The position numbers were made by a program, and so were the translations under genes. This document shows, piece after piece, positions 34,387-44,162 of a DNA stretch of 64,000 nt. Numbering within the stretch: position 1 is the first letter of the stretch; every line of letters starts with the position of its first letter. The notes beneath the pieces were generated by a model. The model was not told the origin of the DNA. It made no database searches and saw only the letters and a program-made list of their open reading frames with translations. Origin of the DNA: an uncultured bacterium (GTDB lineage: Bacteria > Bacillota > Clostridia > Oscillospirales > Oscillospiraceae); contig CAMNQF010000011.1 of the NCBI GenBank assembly GCA_946548895.1, forward strand, positions 1 to 64,000. The letters are read 5' to 3'.

Positions 34387-37300
34387 ATGAAACCAGCAAG
34401 GCGATTGATTTCCGGAGCGCTCGGCCTGGCCATGGCGTTCTCCCTGTGGGCGGGCGCGCTGCCCGGTGCCCAGGCCGCGCCCGCCGCGCCGGCGGGACAG
34501 GCCCAGGCCCTCACCGGGTCCATCGGGCTGACCCTTCGGTTCGACCTGCCCCAGACGGCGGCGAACGCGGCTGACCGGGAGATTGCGCTCCAGGTCAGCG
34601 GCCCCGGGGGCACGGCGTCGGTGGCCCTGCCCGGCGGGGCCCTGACGTCCAACTCCCTGGGGGCCCAGGCTGCCGTCCTGGTCAAAAATGTGGACGGCGT
34701 GGAGCTGACCTCCGAAACCCGCGTGGGCTATTATGAGGTGGAGCTGTCCGGCCTGCCCGCCGGCGGGGCGCGGTATACCCTCACCCTCACCGGGACGGGG
34801 TACAAGACCTACTCCACCGGCGTCACCCTGGACGGGTACAGCCGCCACGTGATTGTGGGCACCGGGGACGGCACCTTCTCCCTGGGCGATATCGACGGGA
34901 ACGGCGCGGTGGACGCCGGGGACCTAAACGCCTTTGAACCGTTCCTGGGTGATGGGGATACGGCCGAAGGCTTTGACCTGAACGGCGACGGCCAGGTGGA
35001 CGTGACCGATCTGGCCTATGTGAACCACAACCGGGGGATCTCGGGGGAGTCCCAGGTGCTGGACGCCGCCGCCATTGTCAGCCCCAGCGTGGATACGGCG
35101 GGGCTGTCCGTCAACGGCCAGGTGGCGGATCTGTTCCGGGACGGGGGCGTGGTGGCCCTGGCCCCTGCGGCGGGGGACGGCGGTCCGGCCATCCCCATTG
35201 AGCTGGCCCAGCCCGTGGAGATGAGCCGGATTCAGATCACCTGCCCCGAGGGGAACGGCGCCATCCGGGCGGGCGAGGCGGTTGTGGAGCTGGACGGCGG
35301 CTCCACCCTCCGCGTGCCCTTTGACGTGTCCCTCCCGGAGGGGGTCCACGCCATCGGCCGGACGGCGGGCCAGCGGGTGGTCACCGTTGACCTGGGCAAA
35401 AAGGTGGCGGTGAAGAAGGTCACCATCCAGGTGACGGCCACTGACGGCCCGGAGGGCTACGCCGCGGTGACAAAAATCGAGTTCCTGAAAGATATCGTGC
35501 CGGAGAATCCCAAGAACGACGCCGACCAGGCGAAGGGCCTGGCCGCCGCCCCGGGGGACGGCCAGGTGGTCCTGACCTGGAACGCGGTGCGCAACGTGAC
35601 GGGCTACACGGTGGCCTACGGCGAGAGCGCCGGCGACCTGTCCAGAACCTCCTCCGTCAACACCAACCGGGCGGTGATCTCCGGCCTGGAAAACATGAAA
35701 ACGTATTATTTTCAGGTCACCGCCGTCAACGGCGGCTGGCGGGGCACGCCCTCCGAGGTGGTGTCCGGCACGCCGGAGCCGGGTAAAATCCCCGGCGCGC
35801 CCTCCAATATCCGGGTGACCGCCTCCGACGAGTCCCTGCGCTTGAGCTGGGGCTCCACCAAGGACGCCACCTATTACCAGGTATTCTACCGGGAGGCGGG
35901 CCAGAGCGCTTTCCGGCAGTTCGGCGGCAATCTGAGCGGCACCTCCGCCGCCATCACCGGCCTTACCAACGGCACCACCTACCAGGTGGCGGTCAAGGCG
36001 GGCAACGGCAAGGGCGTGGGGCCCTACTCCGCCATCGCCGCCGGTACCCCCCGGCGGGAAACCCTGGAGCTGCCCCCCCTGCCGGAGGAGGACCGCATCG
36101 ACAACAGCATGGTCCAGTCGGTGGTCATGGAGAACCCGGGCAATGTGGACCTCACCCGATGTCCCCGGTTTACCACGGCGGACGTGCTGGACGGCGACGG
36201 CTCCACCTTCTGGATCGCCCAGAGCTGGAGCCTCAGCAGCCGGTTTACCTACACCTTCCGGGAGCCCCAGGACATGAATTACGCCGTCCTGGTGCCCTGT
36301 CTCAGCGGCAACTACAAGTATGCCCTGCGCAGCTACACCGTCTCCGCCAAAAACAGCGCGGGCGAGACGGTGCTGGAACAGGCCCTGTACCCCGCCGCCC
36401 GCATGGACGGGGGGAAGAACTACCTGGTGCTCACCTTCCCCATGACCAAGGGGGTGAAGGAGCTGTCCATCACCCTGAACGAGTGGGAGGGCAACGGCTG
36501 CCGGGTGAGCGTCTCCGAGATGGCATTCTACAAGAGCGATTCCCTGGCGGACGACATCGCGGCCCTGTTCACCGACGGGTCCTTCACCGCCCTGCGGCCC
36601 GGCGTGGACGCGGAGCGGACCGGCGCCCTGTCCCAGCGGCTGGAGGCCAGGGCGGACTTCTACCTGGACCTGGCCCGCCTGCGGGATGAGCTGGACCTGG
36701 CGAAAAACCTGCTGGCGGGTGCGGACGGCGCCCTGGGCGTGGTCCGGGACAGCGTGCAGAGCCGCAGCGCCGCCAGGGACAGCCAATACGGCCAGGGGGC
36801 CAGCGACCTCCAGCCCCTGGGCGTCACCGCCCGGGCGGGGGCCGTGGCGGCCGTCTACGCCCAGCTGCCCTCCGACGCGCCGGTCTACGTGGTGCCCACC
36901 CAGTTCTACGGCGAGTCCGGCGTGTGGCGCGGCGCCCCCATCCAGCTGGTGAACGGCCGCAACTACATCACCGTGCCCCAGATCGGCTCCCTCACCGACG
37001 AGCGGGGCGGCCCCCTCTACCTGGCCTACGCCGGGGACCATCCCGAGCAGATCCGCATCCAGGTCCGGGGGGACGAGAATGTGTTCGCCATGCCGGTGCT
37101 GGAGCTGTCCGGCTGGTATGATATGAGCGAATCCGCCCGCCGGGAGGCCATCCGGGCCTATGTGGTCCAGCTCCAGGCCTACGTGTCTGCCCTGAACAGC
37201 GCCGCCCTGGGGGTGGATGTGCGCAACGCCACCGAAATCTCCACACCCAGTGTGCTGCTGTCCATCCCCGCCGACCGGGCGCTGGCCGGACTGCGGGGGG

Positions 37301-39234
37301 TCAACGGCTCGGTGGACCAGATGGCGGAGACCATGTACCAGGATGTGCTGGCCTGGGAAGAGGAGCTCTTTGTGGCCAACAAGGTCCAGGGCATCATCGC
37401 TTCCGACGCCCAGCTGAACGGCTACCGCTATCCCATGACCACCCGCCAGAACATTCGGTATATGCGGATGTTCGCCGGGGCCTTCATGTACGCCGCCGGG
37501 AACCACGTGGGCGTGGGGTACGGCTCTACCTCCGGGCTGATGTCCGGCAGGACCTCCGCCGCCGCGGGGGAGGGCCGGGCCAACGGCCTGTTCGGCTGGG
37601 GCATCGCCCATGAGATCGGCCACAACATGGACAAGCTGGGCAAGGCGGAGATCACCAACAACATCTACTCCCTGGCCATCCAGGCCTGGGACGGGGGCTC
37701 CATGGCCTGGCCCACCCGCCTGACTATCAGCAATATCTGGCCCGCCGTCTTTGAAAAGACCGCCGCGGCCCGCCCCGGCGCCGCGGGCAACGTGTTTGTC
37801 CAGCTGGGGATGTACTGGCAGCTCCACCTGGCCTATGACCAGGCGGACCGGCCCCTGGATTTCTTCAACCGCTTCTTCCGCAGCTGGAAGGCGGGGGAGT
37901 ACGGCGGCTACAGCTATGACGAGCGGGTGGCCCTCATCGCCTCCAAGACCGCCAGCCGAAACCTTGCCCCCTTCTTCACCCGCTGGGGCCTGACCCTCAG
38001 CCAGGAGGTGAAGGACCTGCTGGCCCAGTATGACCCGGAGCCCCGGGCCGTCTGGTACCTCAACGACGACGCCTACGCCTACCGCCTGAAGGGCGGCGCG
38101 GCCTTTGAGGGTGGGGCGGAGGTCTCCGCCGCGGTGGAGGACAACCAGGTCCGGCTGACCATCGCGGGCGGCAATGAGTCCGTGCTGGGCTACGAGGTGC
38201 TGCGGGGCGGAAACCCCGTGGGCTTCATCACCCGGAATGACGCCGGGGAGACGGTGTATACCGACGACCTGGGCGCCGCCAACAACCTGACCTACTCCTA
38301 CTCCGTTGTCCCCGTGGACAAGCTGGGGAATGCGGGGAAGGCCGCCGCTCCCGTGGAGGTCCGGGTGGCCTATGACAAGGCCATTCGGGACGATTTGTAC
38401 ACAGCGGCCCGGGACGGGAATGTGGTAACCATCACCATGAAGGGGAACCCGGTTCCCGTCACCGGCGTGAAAATCACCGGGACGGCGCTGGACGGCGGTT
38501 ACAAGGTGGAGCTGAAGGCCAGCCCCGAAGCGGCCTGGACCACCGTCAAGCAGGGGGCCCTGTCCGGCGGCACGGTGGTGGAGTACTTTGCCAAGCCCGG
38601 CGCGGAGGACGGCGACGCCCGCATCTGGACCTATGACGCGGCGGCCCTGCGGATCACGGGCGTGCCGGAGGGGGCCTCGGTGGTTCCGCTGGACTACCCC
38701 GGCGACCGGGTGGACTTCTATGAGGACGCTTTTGTGGGCCTGCTCAAGGAGGACTGCCGGTACGCGGAAGGGGAGGACGGCGTGATCCCCAAGGGCACGG
38801 TGGTGGTTCTGGGCACCTACCGGGGCGACCCGGTGTACAACACCGTGGAGATTCAGGCCCGCTACAGCACCACCCCGGAGGCGGGAGAGGCCACCGAGGC
38901 GGGGGCCACCTTTAAGGAACAGCCCATGAACGGCTACGCGGTGCTCTTCGCGGAGATCCCCAAGGACGGCGCGGTGAGCGACACCAGCGACGGTTTCTGG
39001 ATCTTTGTGCCCGACTGGGAGAAGGAGGACGCCTTCCTGCGGGAGCTGCTCAAGGAGGAGGAGCTCCCCGGCGGGGGAGAGGTCGTCCACAGCCCGGCGG
39101 AAATCCGGGCGGTGTTCTACCGCAACGACGACCCGGAGGACAGCGCCAGCCGCCGGGAGACCAGCCAGACCCTGTGGATCAGCTTCCCGGAGCGGGCCAG
39201 CCTGCCCGAGATTGAGCTGAAGGGCGGAAATTGA
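34387..39234 (+). CDS. Secreted M60-family metallopeptidase with dockerin-like, FN3 and discoidin-like domains
   Basis: A 1615-residue exported protein. In order: signal peptide (to about 30), a beta domain, a dockerin-like double calcium motif (about 165-215: DIDGNGAVDAGDLNAF and DLNGDGQVDVTDLAYVN), two fibronectin type III domains (about 379-555), a discoidin/F5-8C-like domain (about 580-715), and an M60 (enhancin/mucinase) catalytic region with the zinc motif HEIGHNMD (His1075, Glu1076, His1079). The C-terminal 400 residues are further beta domains. M60 enzymes cleave O-glycosylated mucin-type proteins, so this is probably a host mucin or surface glycoprotein peptidase. Its stop overlaps the ribosome binding site of the SLH gene behind it. 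AAAGGATGG precedes the ATG. Confidence 0.87.
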   Translation: MKPARRLISGALGLAMAFSLWAGALPGAQAAPAAPAGQAQALTGSIGLTLRFDLPQTAANAADREIALQVSGPGGTASVALPGGALTSNSLGAQAAVLVKNVDGVELTSETRVGYYEVELSGLPAGGARYTLTLTGTGYKTYSTGVTLDGYSRHVIVGTGDGTFSLGDIDGNGAVDAGDLNAFEPFLGDGDTAEGFDLNGDGQVDVTDLAYVNHNRGISGESQVLDAAAIVSPSVDTAGLSVNGQVADLFRDGGVVALAPAAGDGGPAIPIELAQPVEMSRIQITCPEGNGAIRAGEAVVELDGGSTLRVPFDVSLPEGVHAIGRTAGQRVVTVDLGKKVAVKKVTIQVTATDGPEGYAAVTKIEFLKDIVPENPKNDADQAKGLAAAPGDGQVVLTWNAVRNVTGYTVAYGESAGDLSRTSSVNTNRAVISGLENMKTYYFQVTAVNGGWRGTPSEVVSGTPEPGKIPGAPSNIRVTASDESLRLSWGSTKDATYYQVFYREAGQSAFRQFGGNLSGTSAAITGLTNGTTYQVAVKAGNGKGVGPYSAIAAGTPRRETLELPPLPEEDRIDNSMVQSVVMENPGNVDLTRCPRFTTADVLDGDGSTFWIAQSWSLSSRFTYTFREPQDMNYAVLVPCLSGNYKYALRSYTVSAKNSAGETVLEQALYPAARMDGGKNYLVLTFPMTKGVKELSITLNEWEGNGCRVSVSEMAFYKSDSLADDIAALFTDGSFTALRPGVDAERTGALSQRLEARADFYLDLARLRDELDLAKNLLAGADGALGVVRDSVQSRSAARDSQYGQGASDLQPLGVTARAGAVAAVYAQLPSDAPVYVVPTQFYGESGVWRGAPIQLVNGRNYITVPQIGSLTDERGGPLYLAYAGDHPEQIRIQVRGDENVFAMPVLELSGWYDMSESARREAIRAYVVQLQAYVSALNSAALGVDVRNATEISTPSVLLSIPADRALAGLRGVNGSVDQMAETMYQDVLAWEEELFVANKVQGIIASDAQLNGYRYPMTTRQNIRYMRMFAGAFMYAAGNHVGVGYGSTSGLMSGRTSAAAGEGRANGLFGWGIAHEIGHNMDKLGKAEITNNIYSLAIQAWDGGSMAWPTRLTISNIWPAVFEKTAAARPGAAGNVFVQLGMYWQLHLAYDQADRPLDFFNRFFRSWKAGEYGGYSYDERVALIASKTASRNLAPFFTRWGLTLSQEVKDLLAQYDPEPRAVWYLNDDAYAYRLKGGAAFEGGAEVSAAVEDNQVRLTIAGGNESVLGYEVLRGGNPVGFITRNDAGETVYTDDLGAANNLTYSYSVVPVDKLGNAGKAAAPVEVRVAYDKAIRDDLYTAARDGNVVTITMKGNPVPVTGVKITGTALDGGYKVELKASPEAAWTTVKQGALSGGTVVEYFAKPGAEDGDARIWTYDAAALRITGVPEGASVVPLDYPGDRVDFYEDAFVGLLKEDCRYAEGEDGVIPKGTVVVLGTYRGDPVYNTVEIQARYSTTPEAGEATEAGATFKEQPMNGYAVLFAEIPKDGAVSDTSDGFWIFVPDWEKEDAFLRELLKEEELPGGGEVVHSPAEIRAVFYRNDDPEDSASRRETSQTLWISFPERASLPEIELKGGN

Positions 39235-39248
39235 GGAGGATTGCGCCG

Positions 39249-40370
39249 ATGAAACGGATTTTTTCTCTGCTGCTGGCCGCCGCGCTGGCCGCCGGACTGC
39301 TGATCAGCCCGGCGGCGGCCGCCTCCGCCCCCTGGGTGCGGATCGACGGGCGGGGGACGAACAGCCAGACGGTGACGGTCCAGGGCCTGTCCGGCAGCTA
39401 TAACGGCGTGCAGCTCACCCTGAACCTGAACAAGGCCCCGGAGAGCTTCCAGTTCGACCAGGCCCTGTCCGGCGGCGGCACCTACGCCACCAGCGCCCTG
39501 GACGGCGCCAGCATCACCGTTTACGTGGCCTCCCGGGGCCCCCTGAACCAGGGCGGGGCCGTCTCCCTGGGGGTGCTGCTGGGGAGCGAGAGCTTCCAAG
39601 TGCTGTCCGTCACCAATGTGAAGCTGCTGGAGATCAGCCCGGACGGGGCGGCGGAGTCCTCCTTCGGCCAGGTGAGCGTCAGCAGCGGCTCCGGCGCCGG
39701 CGGCACAGGGGGCGGCACATGGACCCCCGGCACCGGCTCTGGAAATGGAGATGGCACGGGCACGGGGACCGGCGGCGGGACTGGCTCGGGCGGCGGCGGG
39801 ACAGCCGGGACGGTTTCCCTGCCCTTCACCGATGTGCGGGAGGGGGACTGGTTCCGCCCGGCGGTGGCTTACGTCTACGGCGCGGGGCTGATGAACGGCA
39901 CCGGGCCCAACACCTTCACCCCCGGCGGGACCACCACCCGGGGCATGATCGTCACCATCCTCCACCGGCTGGAGGGCTCCCCGGCGGCGTGGGGCGGGTC
40001 CTTCCCCGACGTGGCCCCTGGGCAGTATTACTCCCAGGCGGTGGCCTGGGCCGCCGCCAACGGCATCGTCAACGGCTATGACACCGGCCTGTTCAAGCCG
40101 GACGCCAGCATCACCCGGGAGCAGATGGCGGCGATCCTCTACCGCTACGCCGCCTACAAGGGCTACAGCGTCACCGCCCGGGCGGACCTGTCCGCCTACG
40201 CCGACGCGGGGCAGGTGAGCAATTACGCCCTGGACGCCATGTCCTGGGCCAACCAGGCCGGGCTGATTACCGGCTCGGGCAGCAGCCTGCTTCCCGGCGG
40301 GGACGCCATCCGGGCCCAGTCCGCCGCCATCCTGATGCGCTTCTGCCGGAATGTGGCCGGCATGAACTAG
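39249..40370 (+). CDS. Small SLH surface anchor with a cohesin-like N-terminal domain
   Basis: A 373-residue exported protein: signal peptide (KRIFSLLLAAALAAGLLISP), a ~125-residue beta domain (GVQLTLNLNKAPESFQFDQAL, ITVYVASRGPLNQGGAVSLGVLL), a Gly/Thr/Ser linker and three SLH domains (LPFTDVREGDWFRPAVAYVYGAGLMNG, FPDVAPGQYYSQAVAWAAANGIVNGY and a third). The pattern of the beta domain resembles type-I cohesins (strand, short loop, ITVxVAS, a small-residue turn, a final strand), but similarity is weak and read by eye. It is co-transcribed with the dockerin-bearing peptidase, starting 15 bases after its stop; GAGGAGG precedes the ATG. It may tether that enzyme to the cell wall. Confidence 0.8.
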   Translation: MKRIFSLLLAAALAAGLLISPAAAASAPWVRIDGRGTNSQTVTVQGLSGSYNGVQLTLNLNKAPESFQFDQALSGGGTYATSALDGASITVYVASRGPLNQGGAVSLGVLLGSESFQVLSVTNVKLLEISPDGAAESSFGQVSVSSGSGAGGTGGGTWTPGTGSGNGDGTGTGTGGGTGSGGGGTAGTVSLPFTDVREGDWFRPAVAYVYGAGLMNGTGPNTFTPGGTTTRGMIVTILHRLEGSPAAWGGSFPDVAPGQYYSQAVAWAAANGIVNGYDTGLFKPDASITREQMAAILYRYAAYKGYSVTARADLSAYADAGQVSNYALDAMSWANQAGLITGSGSSLLPGGDAIRAQSAAILMRFCRNVAGMN

Positions 40371-40392
40371 GCCGGCCGGACCCGGGACAATC

Positions 40393-40430
40393 AAAAGGGA
40401 CCGCCTGCATTGCGCAGGCGGTCCCTTTTT
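40393..40430. terminator. Bidirectional terminator between the SLH anchor gene and birA
   Basis: AAAAGGGACCGCCTGC and GCAGGCGGTCCCTTTTT form a near-perfect stem with A and T runs at the ends. Confidence 0.85.
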
Positions 40431-41406
40431 ACAGCATTGTTACGGTGCCGGAGAATATGATATGCCTGACGCCGCCGCCGTCCTCCGCCAGCAGGGCGAA
40501 ATTGCCGTCCACCCCGACGGCAACGCCGGTCTGGGGCCCGGCCTCCCCGTCAAAGCGGATCCGCCGCCCCAGGGTGGCGCAGTGGGCGCGGTAGCGTTCC
40601 AGGTAGCTCTCCCGTTCGGCCGGAAAGCTTCGGACCAGCCGGTCCAGCTCCTCCAGCAGGCACACCGCCAGCCGGTTGGGCTCCACGGGGAAGCCCTCCA
40701 GCGCCAGGGAGGTGGCGGTGTCCCCCAGCCCCTGGGCCCGGAAGGTTTCGGCGGTCTGGCGCATATTGATTCCCACGCCGGCCACCACGTAGTCCGGCTC
40801 GCCGCTCTCCCCCAAAAAGGACAGCTCGGTGAGGATGCCGCACAGTTTCTTTCCGTTGAGGTACAGGTCGTTGAGCCATTTGATATCCGCCGGGGCCCCG
40901 CTGGCCCGCTCCACGGCATCCCGGGCGGCCACCCCCACCCAGCCCGTCAGGGTGAGCAGGTCCTGCAATTTGGCGAGGGCGGGCCGCAGCAGCACCGACA
41001 GGTACAGCCCCTCCCCCCTGGGGGACTGGAAGGACCGCCCGTGGGTGCCCCGGCCCCCACTTTGCTCCTCCGCCAGCAGGACGGAGCCCGTGGGCGCTCC
41101 CGCCGCGGCCCGGGCCTTCAGCTGGGTGTTGGTGGAGTCCACCAGCGGCTCCACCGCAATGTTTCCGGCAAACACATTGCCCCTGTCCAGCTGGGCGGCG
41201 ATGTAGGGCGCGGACAGGGACGGGGGCGGCCCCGCCAGCCGGTATCCCTTCCGGGTGGACGACTCAATGGGCCAGCCCGCCTGGCGCAGGGCTTCGACTT
41301 CCTTCCACACCGCCGCCCGGGTGACGCCCAGGGCGCGGCTCATCTCCTCGCCGGAGAGGTACTCCGGGCTTCCGGCCAGCAGCGCGGCCACCTGATTCCG
41401 TTCCAT
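40429..41406 (-). CDS. birA: Biotin-protein ligase / biotin operon repressor BirA
   Basis: Attaches biotin to the carrier protein of carboxylases through biotinyl-AMP, and represses biotin genes. The 325 residues start with a winged helix (LLAGSPEYLSGEEMSRALGVTRAAVWKEVEAL) followed by the ligase domain with GGRGTHGRSFQSPRGEGLYLSVLL (the GRGRxGRxW loop, with THG and F variants), DIKWLNDLYLNGKKLCGILTE and VVAGVGINM, and a small C-terminal SH3-like domain. Start at the ATG after GAGGGCGG. It lies ten bases behind the HtrA-like gene. Confidence 0.94.
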   Translation of the reverse strand: MERNQVAALLAGSPEYLSGEEMSRALGVTRAAVWKEVEALRQAGWPIESSTRKGYRLAGPPPSLSAPYIAAQLDRGNVFAGNIAVEPLVDSTNTQLKARAAAGAPTGSVLLAEEQSGGRGTHGRSFQSPRGEGLYLSVLLRPALAKLQDLLTLTGWVGVAARDAVERASGAPADIKWLNDLYLNGKKLCGILTELSFLGESGEPDYVVAGVGINMRQTAETFRAQGLGDTATSLALEGFPVEPNRLAVCLLEELDRLVRSFPAERESYLERYRAHCATLGRRIRFDGEAGPQTGVAVGVDGNFALLAEDGGGVRHIIFSGTVTML

Positions 41407-41416
41407 GGCGCCGCCC

Positions 41417-42697
41417 TCAGTCCTGGGCCATGCTGTCCATGAGGGGGAAGGTGACGGTGTGCTCCGCGCCGTTGCGCAGGACAACGCAGGTCAGCTCGGC
41501 GTCCGCCCCGGTGCGGTAGAGGACCCTCCTCAGCTCCACTAGCGACGTCACTGGAACGCCGTTGGCGGAGAGAATCAGGTCGTTCTCCCGCAGCCCCGCC
41601 TCCCGGGCGGCGGCGCTGGTCACCTCGGCCACACGGATGCCCTTCCGGCCGTCCAGCTGGGCGGCCTGGCAGCGGATGCCCATGGCGGGCCGCCAGGTCT
41701 TGCCGGTGGCCAGGATGTGGTTGAGGAAGGGGACCGCGTCGGTAATGGGGATGGCCAGCCCCATGCCCTCCAGCACCACGGCGTTTTCAATGGATTCGCC
41801 CGGCTCCCGCTCGAAGCCGGTGATTTTGGCGCAGGTGATGCCCACCACCTGGCCGGACTCGTTGAGCAGGGCCCCGCCGGAATTGCCGGGGTTCAGGGGG
41901 TTGGACACCTGGATCAGGCCCAGGGCGTTTCCCGACCGGTCCTCGTCCCGGTCCAGGGCGGACACAATGCCCACCGACATGGAGCCCAGCAGATAGCCCA
42001 TGGGGTTGCCCACGGCGTATACCCAGTCCCCCACGGCCAGCTGGTCGGAGTCCCCCAGCCGGGCGGGGGTGAGCTCCGCCCCCTTGGGGTCGAACTTCAG
42101 CACGGCCAGGTCGAACTCCTCGTCAAAGCCGATGACCCTGGCGCTGAACAGGCTGCCGGAGCCGTCCAGCAGCCCCACGTCGATTTTCACCGCTTCGTCG
42201 ATGATGTGGTAGTTGGTGACCACATAGCCGGCCCTGTCCACCACCACGCCGGTGCCCACGCTGCCCTCAAAGGGGGAGGAATGGGTCGTTTCCACGCACA
42301 CCAGGGTGGGCAGCGCGGCCTGGTACAGCTCCCGCCCCGACAGGACGGGGCCTGCGGGCTGCGGCGACAGCTCCACCGAGGGGTCCGGGTCCCCCCAGGG
42401 CAGGTCATCCGGGGTCCAGCCGGAGGAACTGTTTTCCAGGTGGCGGCTGACCCAGGGGCGGGGGTCGTCAGGCATGGAAGGGACAGCCTGGGCAATGGCG
42501 TTCGCGATGGCAGTGACCGCCCAGAAGCTGATCCCCCCCAGCAGGGCCAGCACCAGAAGAATGGAGACCGCGGGGACCAGCCAGCGCCGGGCCCCCCGCT
42601 TGAAGCCGCGGCCGGAGCCGTCCGGCCGTCCTGTGGGCAGGGGGGGCGGCGGAGCGCCGGGGCCCTTTGGCCAGCGGGCAGACAGGTAGTTGTCCAT
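41417..42697 (-). CDS. Membrane-anchored HtrA/DegP-like serine protease with PDZ domain
   Basis: A 426-residue S1C protease: a cytoplasmic Pro-rich N-terminus, one membrane helix (VSILLVLALLGGISFWAVTAI), a trypsin-like domain with His in VVTNYHIIDEA, Asp in FDLAVLKFD and Ser in NPGNSGGALLNESG, and a C-terminal PDZ domain (REAGLRENDLILSANGVPVTSL). It degrades or refolds misfolded exported proteins. GGGAGG precedes the ATG at 42697. Located directly behind a two-component system, it is a plausible envelope-stress output. Confidence 0.92.
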   Translation of the reverse strand: MDNYLSARWPKGPGAPPPPLPTGRPDGSGRGFKRGARRWLVPAVSILLVLALLGGISFWAVTAIANAIAQAVPSMPDDPRPWVSRHLENSSSGWTPDDLPWGDPDPSVELSPQPAGPVLSGRELYQAALPTLVCVETTHSSPFEGSVGTGVVVDRAGYVVTNYHIIDEAVKIDVGLLDGSGSLFSARVIGFDEEFDLAVLKFDPKGAELTPARLGDSDQLAVGDWVYAVGNPMGYLLGSMSVGIVSALDRDEDRSGNALGLIQVSNPLNPGNSGGALLNESGQVVGITCAKITGFEREPGESIENAVVLEGMGLAIPITDAVPFLNHILATGKTWRPAMGIRCQAAQLDGRKGIRVAEVTSAAAREAGLRENDLILSANGVPVTSLVELRRVLYRTGADAELTCVVLRNGAEHTVTFPLMDSMAQD

Positions 42698-42728
42698 GGT
42701 GGGTCCTCCCATCAAAAAAGCGTTGGGT

Positions 42729-44162
42729 CTATGCTCTGGTCATGGTGAAGATGAACTTGGTCACGCCATCCTCGCTGACGCAGGAGATGGTCTCCTTGTG
42801 GCTGTTGAGGATGGTTTTGACGATATACAGCCCCAGGCCCACCCCGTCCCGGTCGGCGGAGCGGGAGTGGTCGGTTTTGTGGAACCGGTCGAAGATGAGG
42901 GACTGCTCCTCCCGGGGGATGGTCTCCCCCTGGTTGCTGATGGTGATGGTGGCCTTGGGGCCCTTGACGGTGACGGACAGCCCCAGCATCCCCCCCTCCT
43001 TGGAGAACTTGATGGCGTTGTCCAGCAGGTTGTAGCACACCTGGGTGATGGCGTCCTGGTCGCCCCACACGGGGACGGGCTCATCGTCGGGGAACTGGGC
43101 GTCCACCTCCAGGTGCTTGGCGTTCACCTTGCCCTCCAGGGTGACCAGGGCCCGCACCAGGGTTTCGCAGATGTCGAACTGCTGCTGGGCGGCCCGCTCG
43201 TCGGACTGGAGGCGGGACAGGTCCAGCATGGACCGCACCAGCCGGGACAGCCGCCGGGTCTCCGAGGAGATGATCTGGAGGTAGTGCCGCTCCTCCTCGG
43301 GGGGGATGGTGCCGTCCAGGATGCCGTCGGCGAAGCCGGCGATGGTGGTCATGGGGGTTTTGAGCTCGTGGGACACGTTGGCGATGAACTCGGAGCGCCG
43401 CTTCTCGCTGTTGGACAGGGACTCGGCCATGGCGTTGAAGGCCTCGGCCAGCTCGCCCACCTCGTCCCGCCGGCTGCCCACGTCCACCCGCACATCCAGC
43501 TGGCCCAGGCCGAACTGCCGGGCGGCGGCGGCAATCTCCTTGATGGGCTGGGACTGGCGCATACTGGTCACGGAGCTGATGATGGCGGCGATGAGGATGA
43601 CCGCCAGGGTTGTCACCAGCAGGATGGCGAACAGGTCCCGCCACACCCCGCTGATGTTGGACGCGGAGCAGGACACCAGCACCAGCCCCTGGAGGTAGTC
43701 CGTGCCGTTGACGGAGGTGGTGATGGGCAGGCCCACCAGGTACCGGGGCTCGCCGTACAGCCCGTCCAGGGTGGTCATGCCGGTGAAGGAGCCGCTCACG
43801 ATGGCGTTTACCATCTGCGGGCTCAGGGGGGCGTACTGGAGGTCGGTGAGGGCGGCGTCGCCGCTGGCGGCGTAGACGATGACCCCCTCCGCGGTGGCCA
43901 CGATCACGTGGGAGTCGGACACCAGGGCCACCGAGCTGAGGTAGCTCTGAAAGGCCTTGGTCTGCCACACCACGCTGCCCCCGGTGTTCACCGAGTCGGA
44001 GGTGAACTGGGCGATATATTTGGCGTTGCGCTCCAGGGTGTCCTTTTTCTCCCGGATGGTGTACTGGTAGCTCAGGGTGGCGAAGGACGCCCCCAGCATG
44101 AGGAAGGACAGCAGCACCATGCCCACCATGGTGGCGAACTGGCGGCCGTACATGGTTTTCAC
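42729..44162 (-). CDS. Sensor histidine kinase
   Basis: A 477-residue membrane kinase: TM1 (about 10-30), an extracytoplasmic sensor domain, TM2 (LFAILLVTTLAVILIAAIIS), HAMP, DHp with the phosphorylated His in NVSHELKTPMTTIAGFADG, and an ATPase domain (N-box CYNLLDNAIKFS, DRDGVGLGLYIVKTI). It overlaps the response regulator gene by four bases and passes phosphate to it. The signal is unknown; the HtrA-like gene behind it suggests envelope stress. Confidence 0.94.
   Translation of the reverse strand: MKTMYGRQFATMVGMVLLSFLMLGASFATLSYQYTIREKKDTLERNAKYIAQFTSDSVNTGGSVVWQTKAFQSYLSSVALVSDSHVIVATAEGVIVYAASGDAALTDLQYAPLSPQMVNAIVSGSFTGMTTLDGLYGEPRYLVGLPITTSVNGTDYLQGLVLVSCSASNISGVWRDLFAILLVTTLAVILIAAIISSVTSMRQSQPIKEIAAAARQFGLGQLDVRVDVGSRRDEVGELAEAFNAMAESLSNSEKRRSEFIANVSHELKTPMTTIAGFADGILDGTIPPEEERHYLQIISSETRRLSRLVRSMLDLSRLQSDERAAQQQFDICETLVRALVTLEGKVNAKHLEVDAQFPDDEPVPVWGDQDAITQVCYNLLDNAIKFSKEGGMLGLSVTVKGPKATITISNQGETIPREEQSLIFDRFHKTDHSRSADRDGVGLGLYIVKTILNSHKETISCVSEDGVTKFIFTMTRA

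Noticed and set aside
34924-39090. 1388-codon ORF antisense to the M60 peptidase
   Set aside because: GC-rich third positions of the real gene suppress stops on the other strand; the translation is a His/Gly/Val/Asp-rich string without domains, signal peptide or ribosome binding site.
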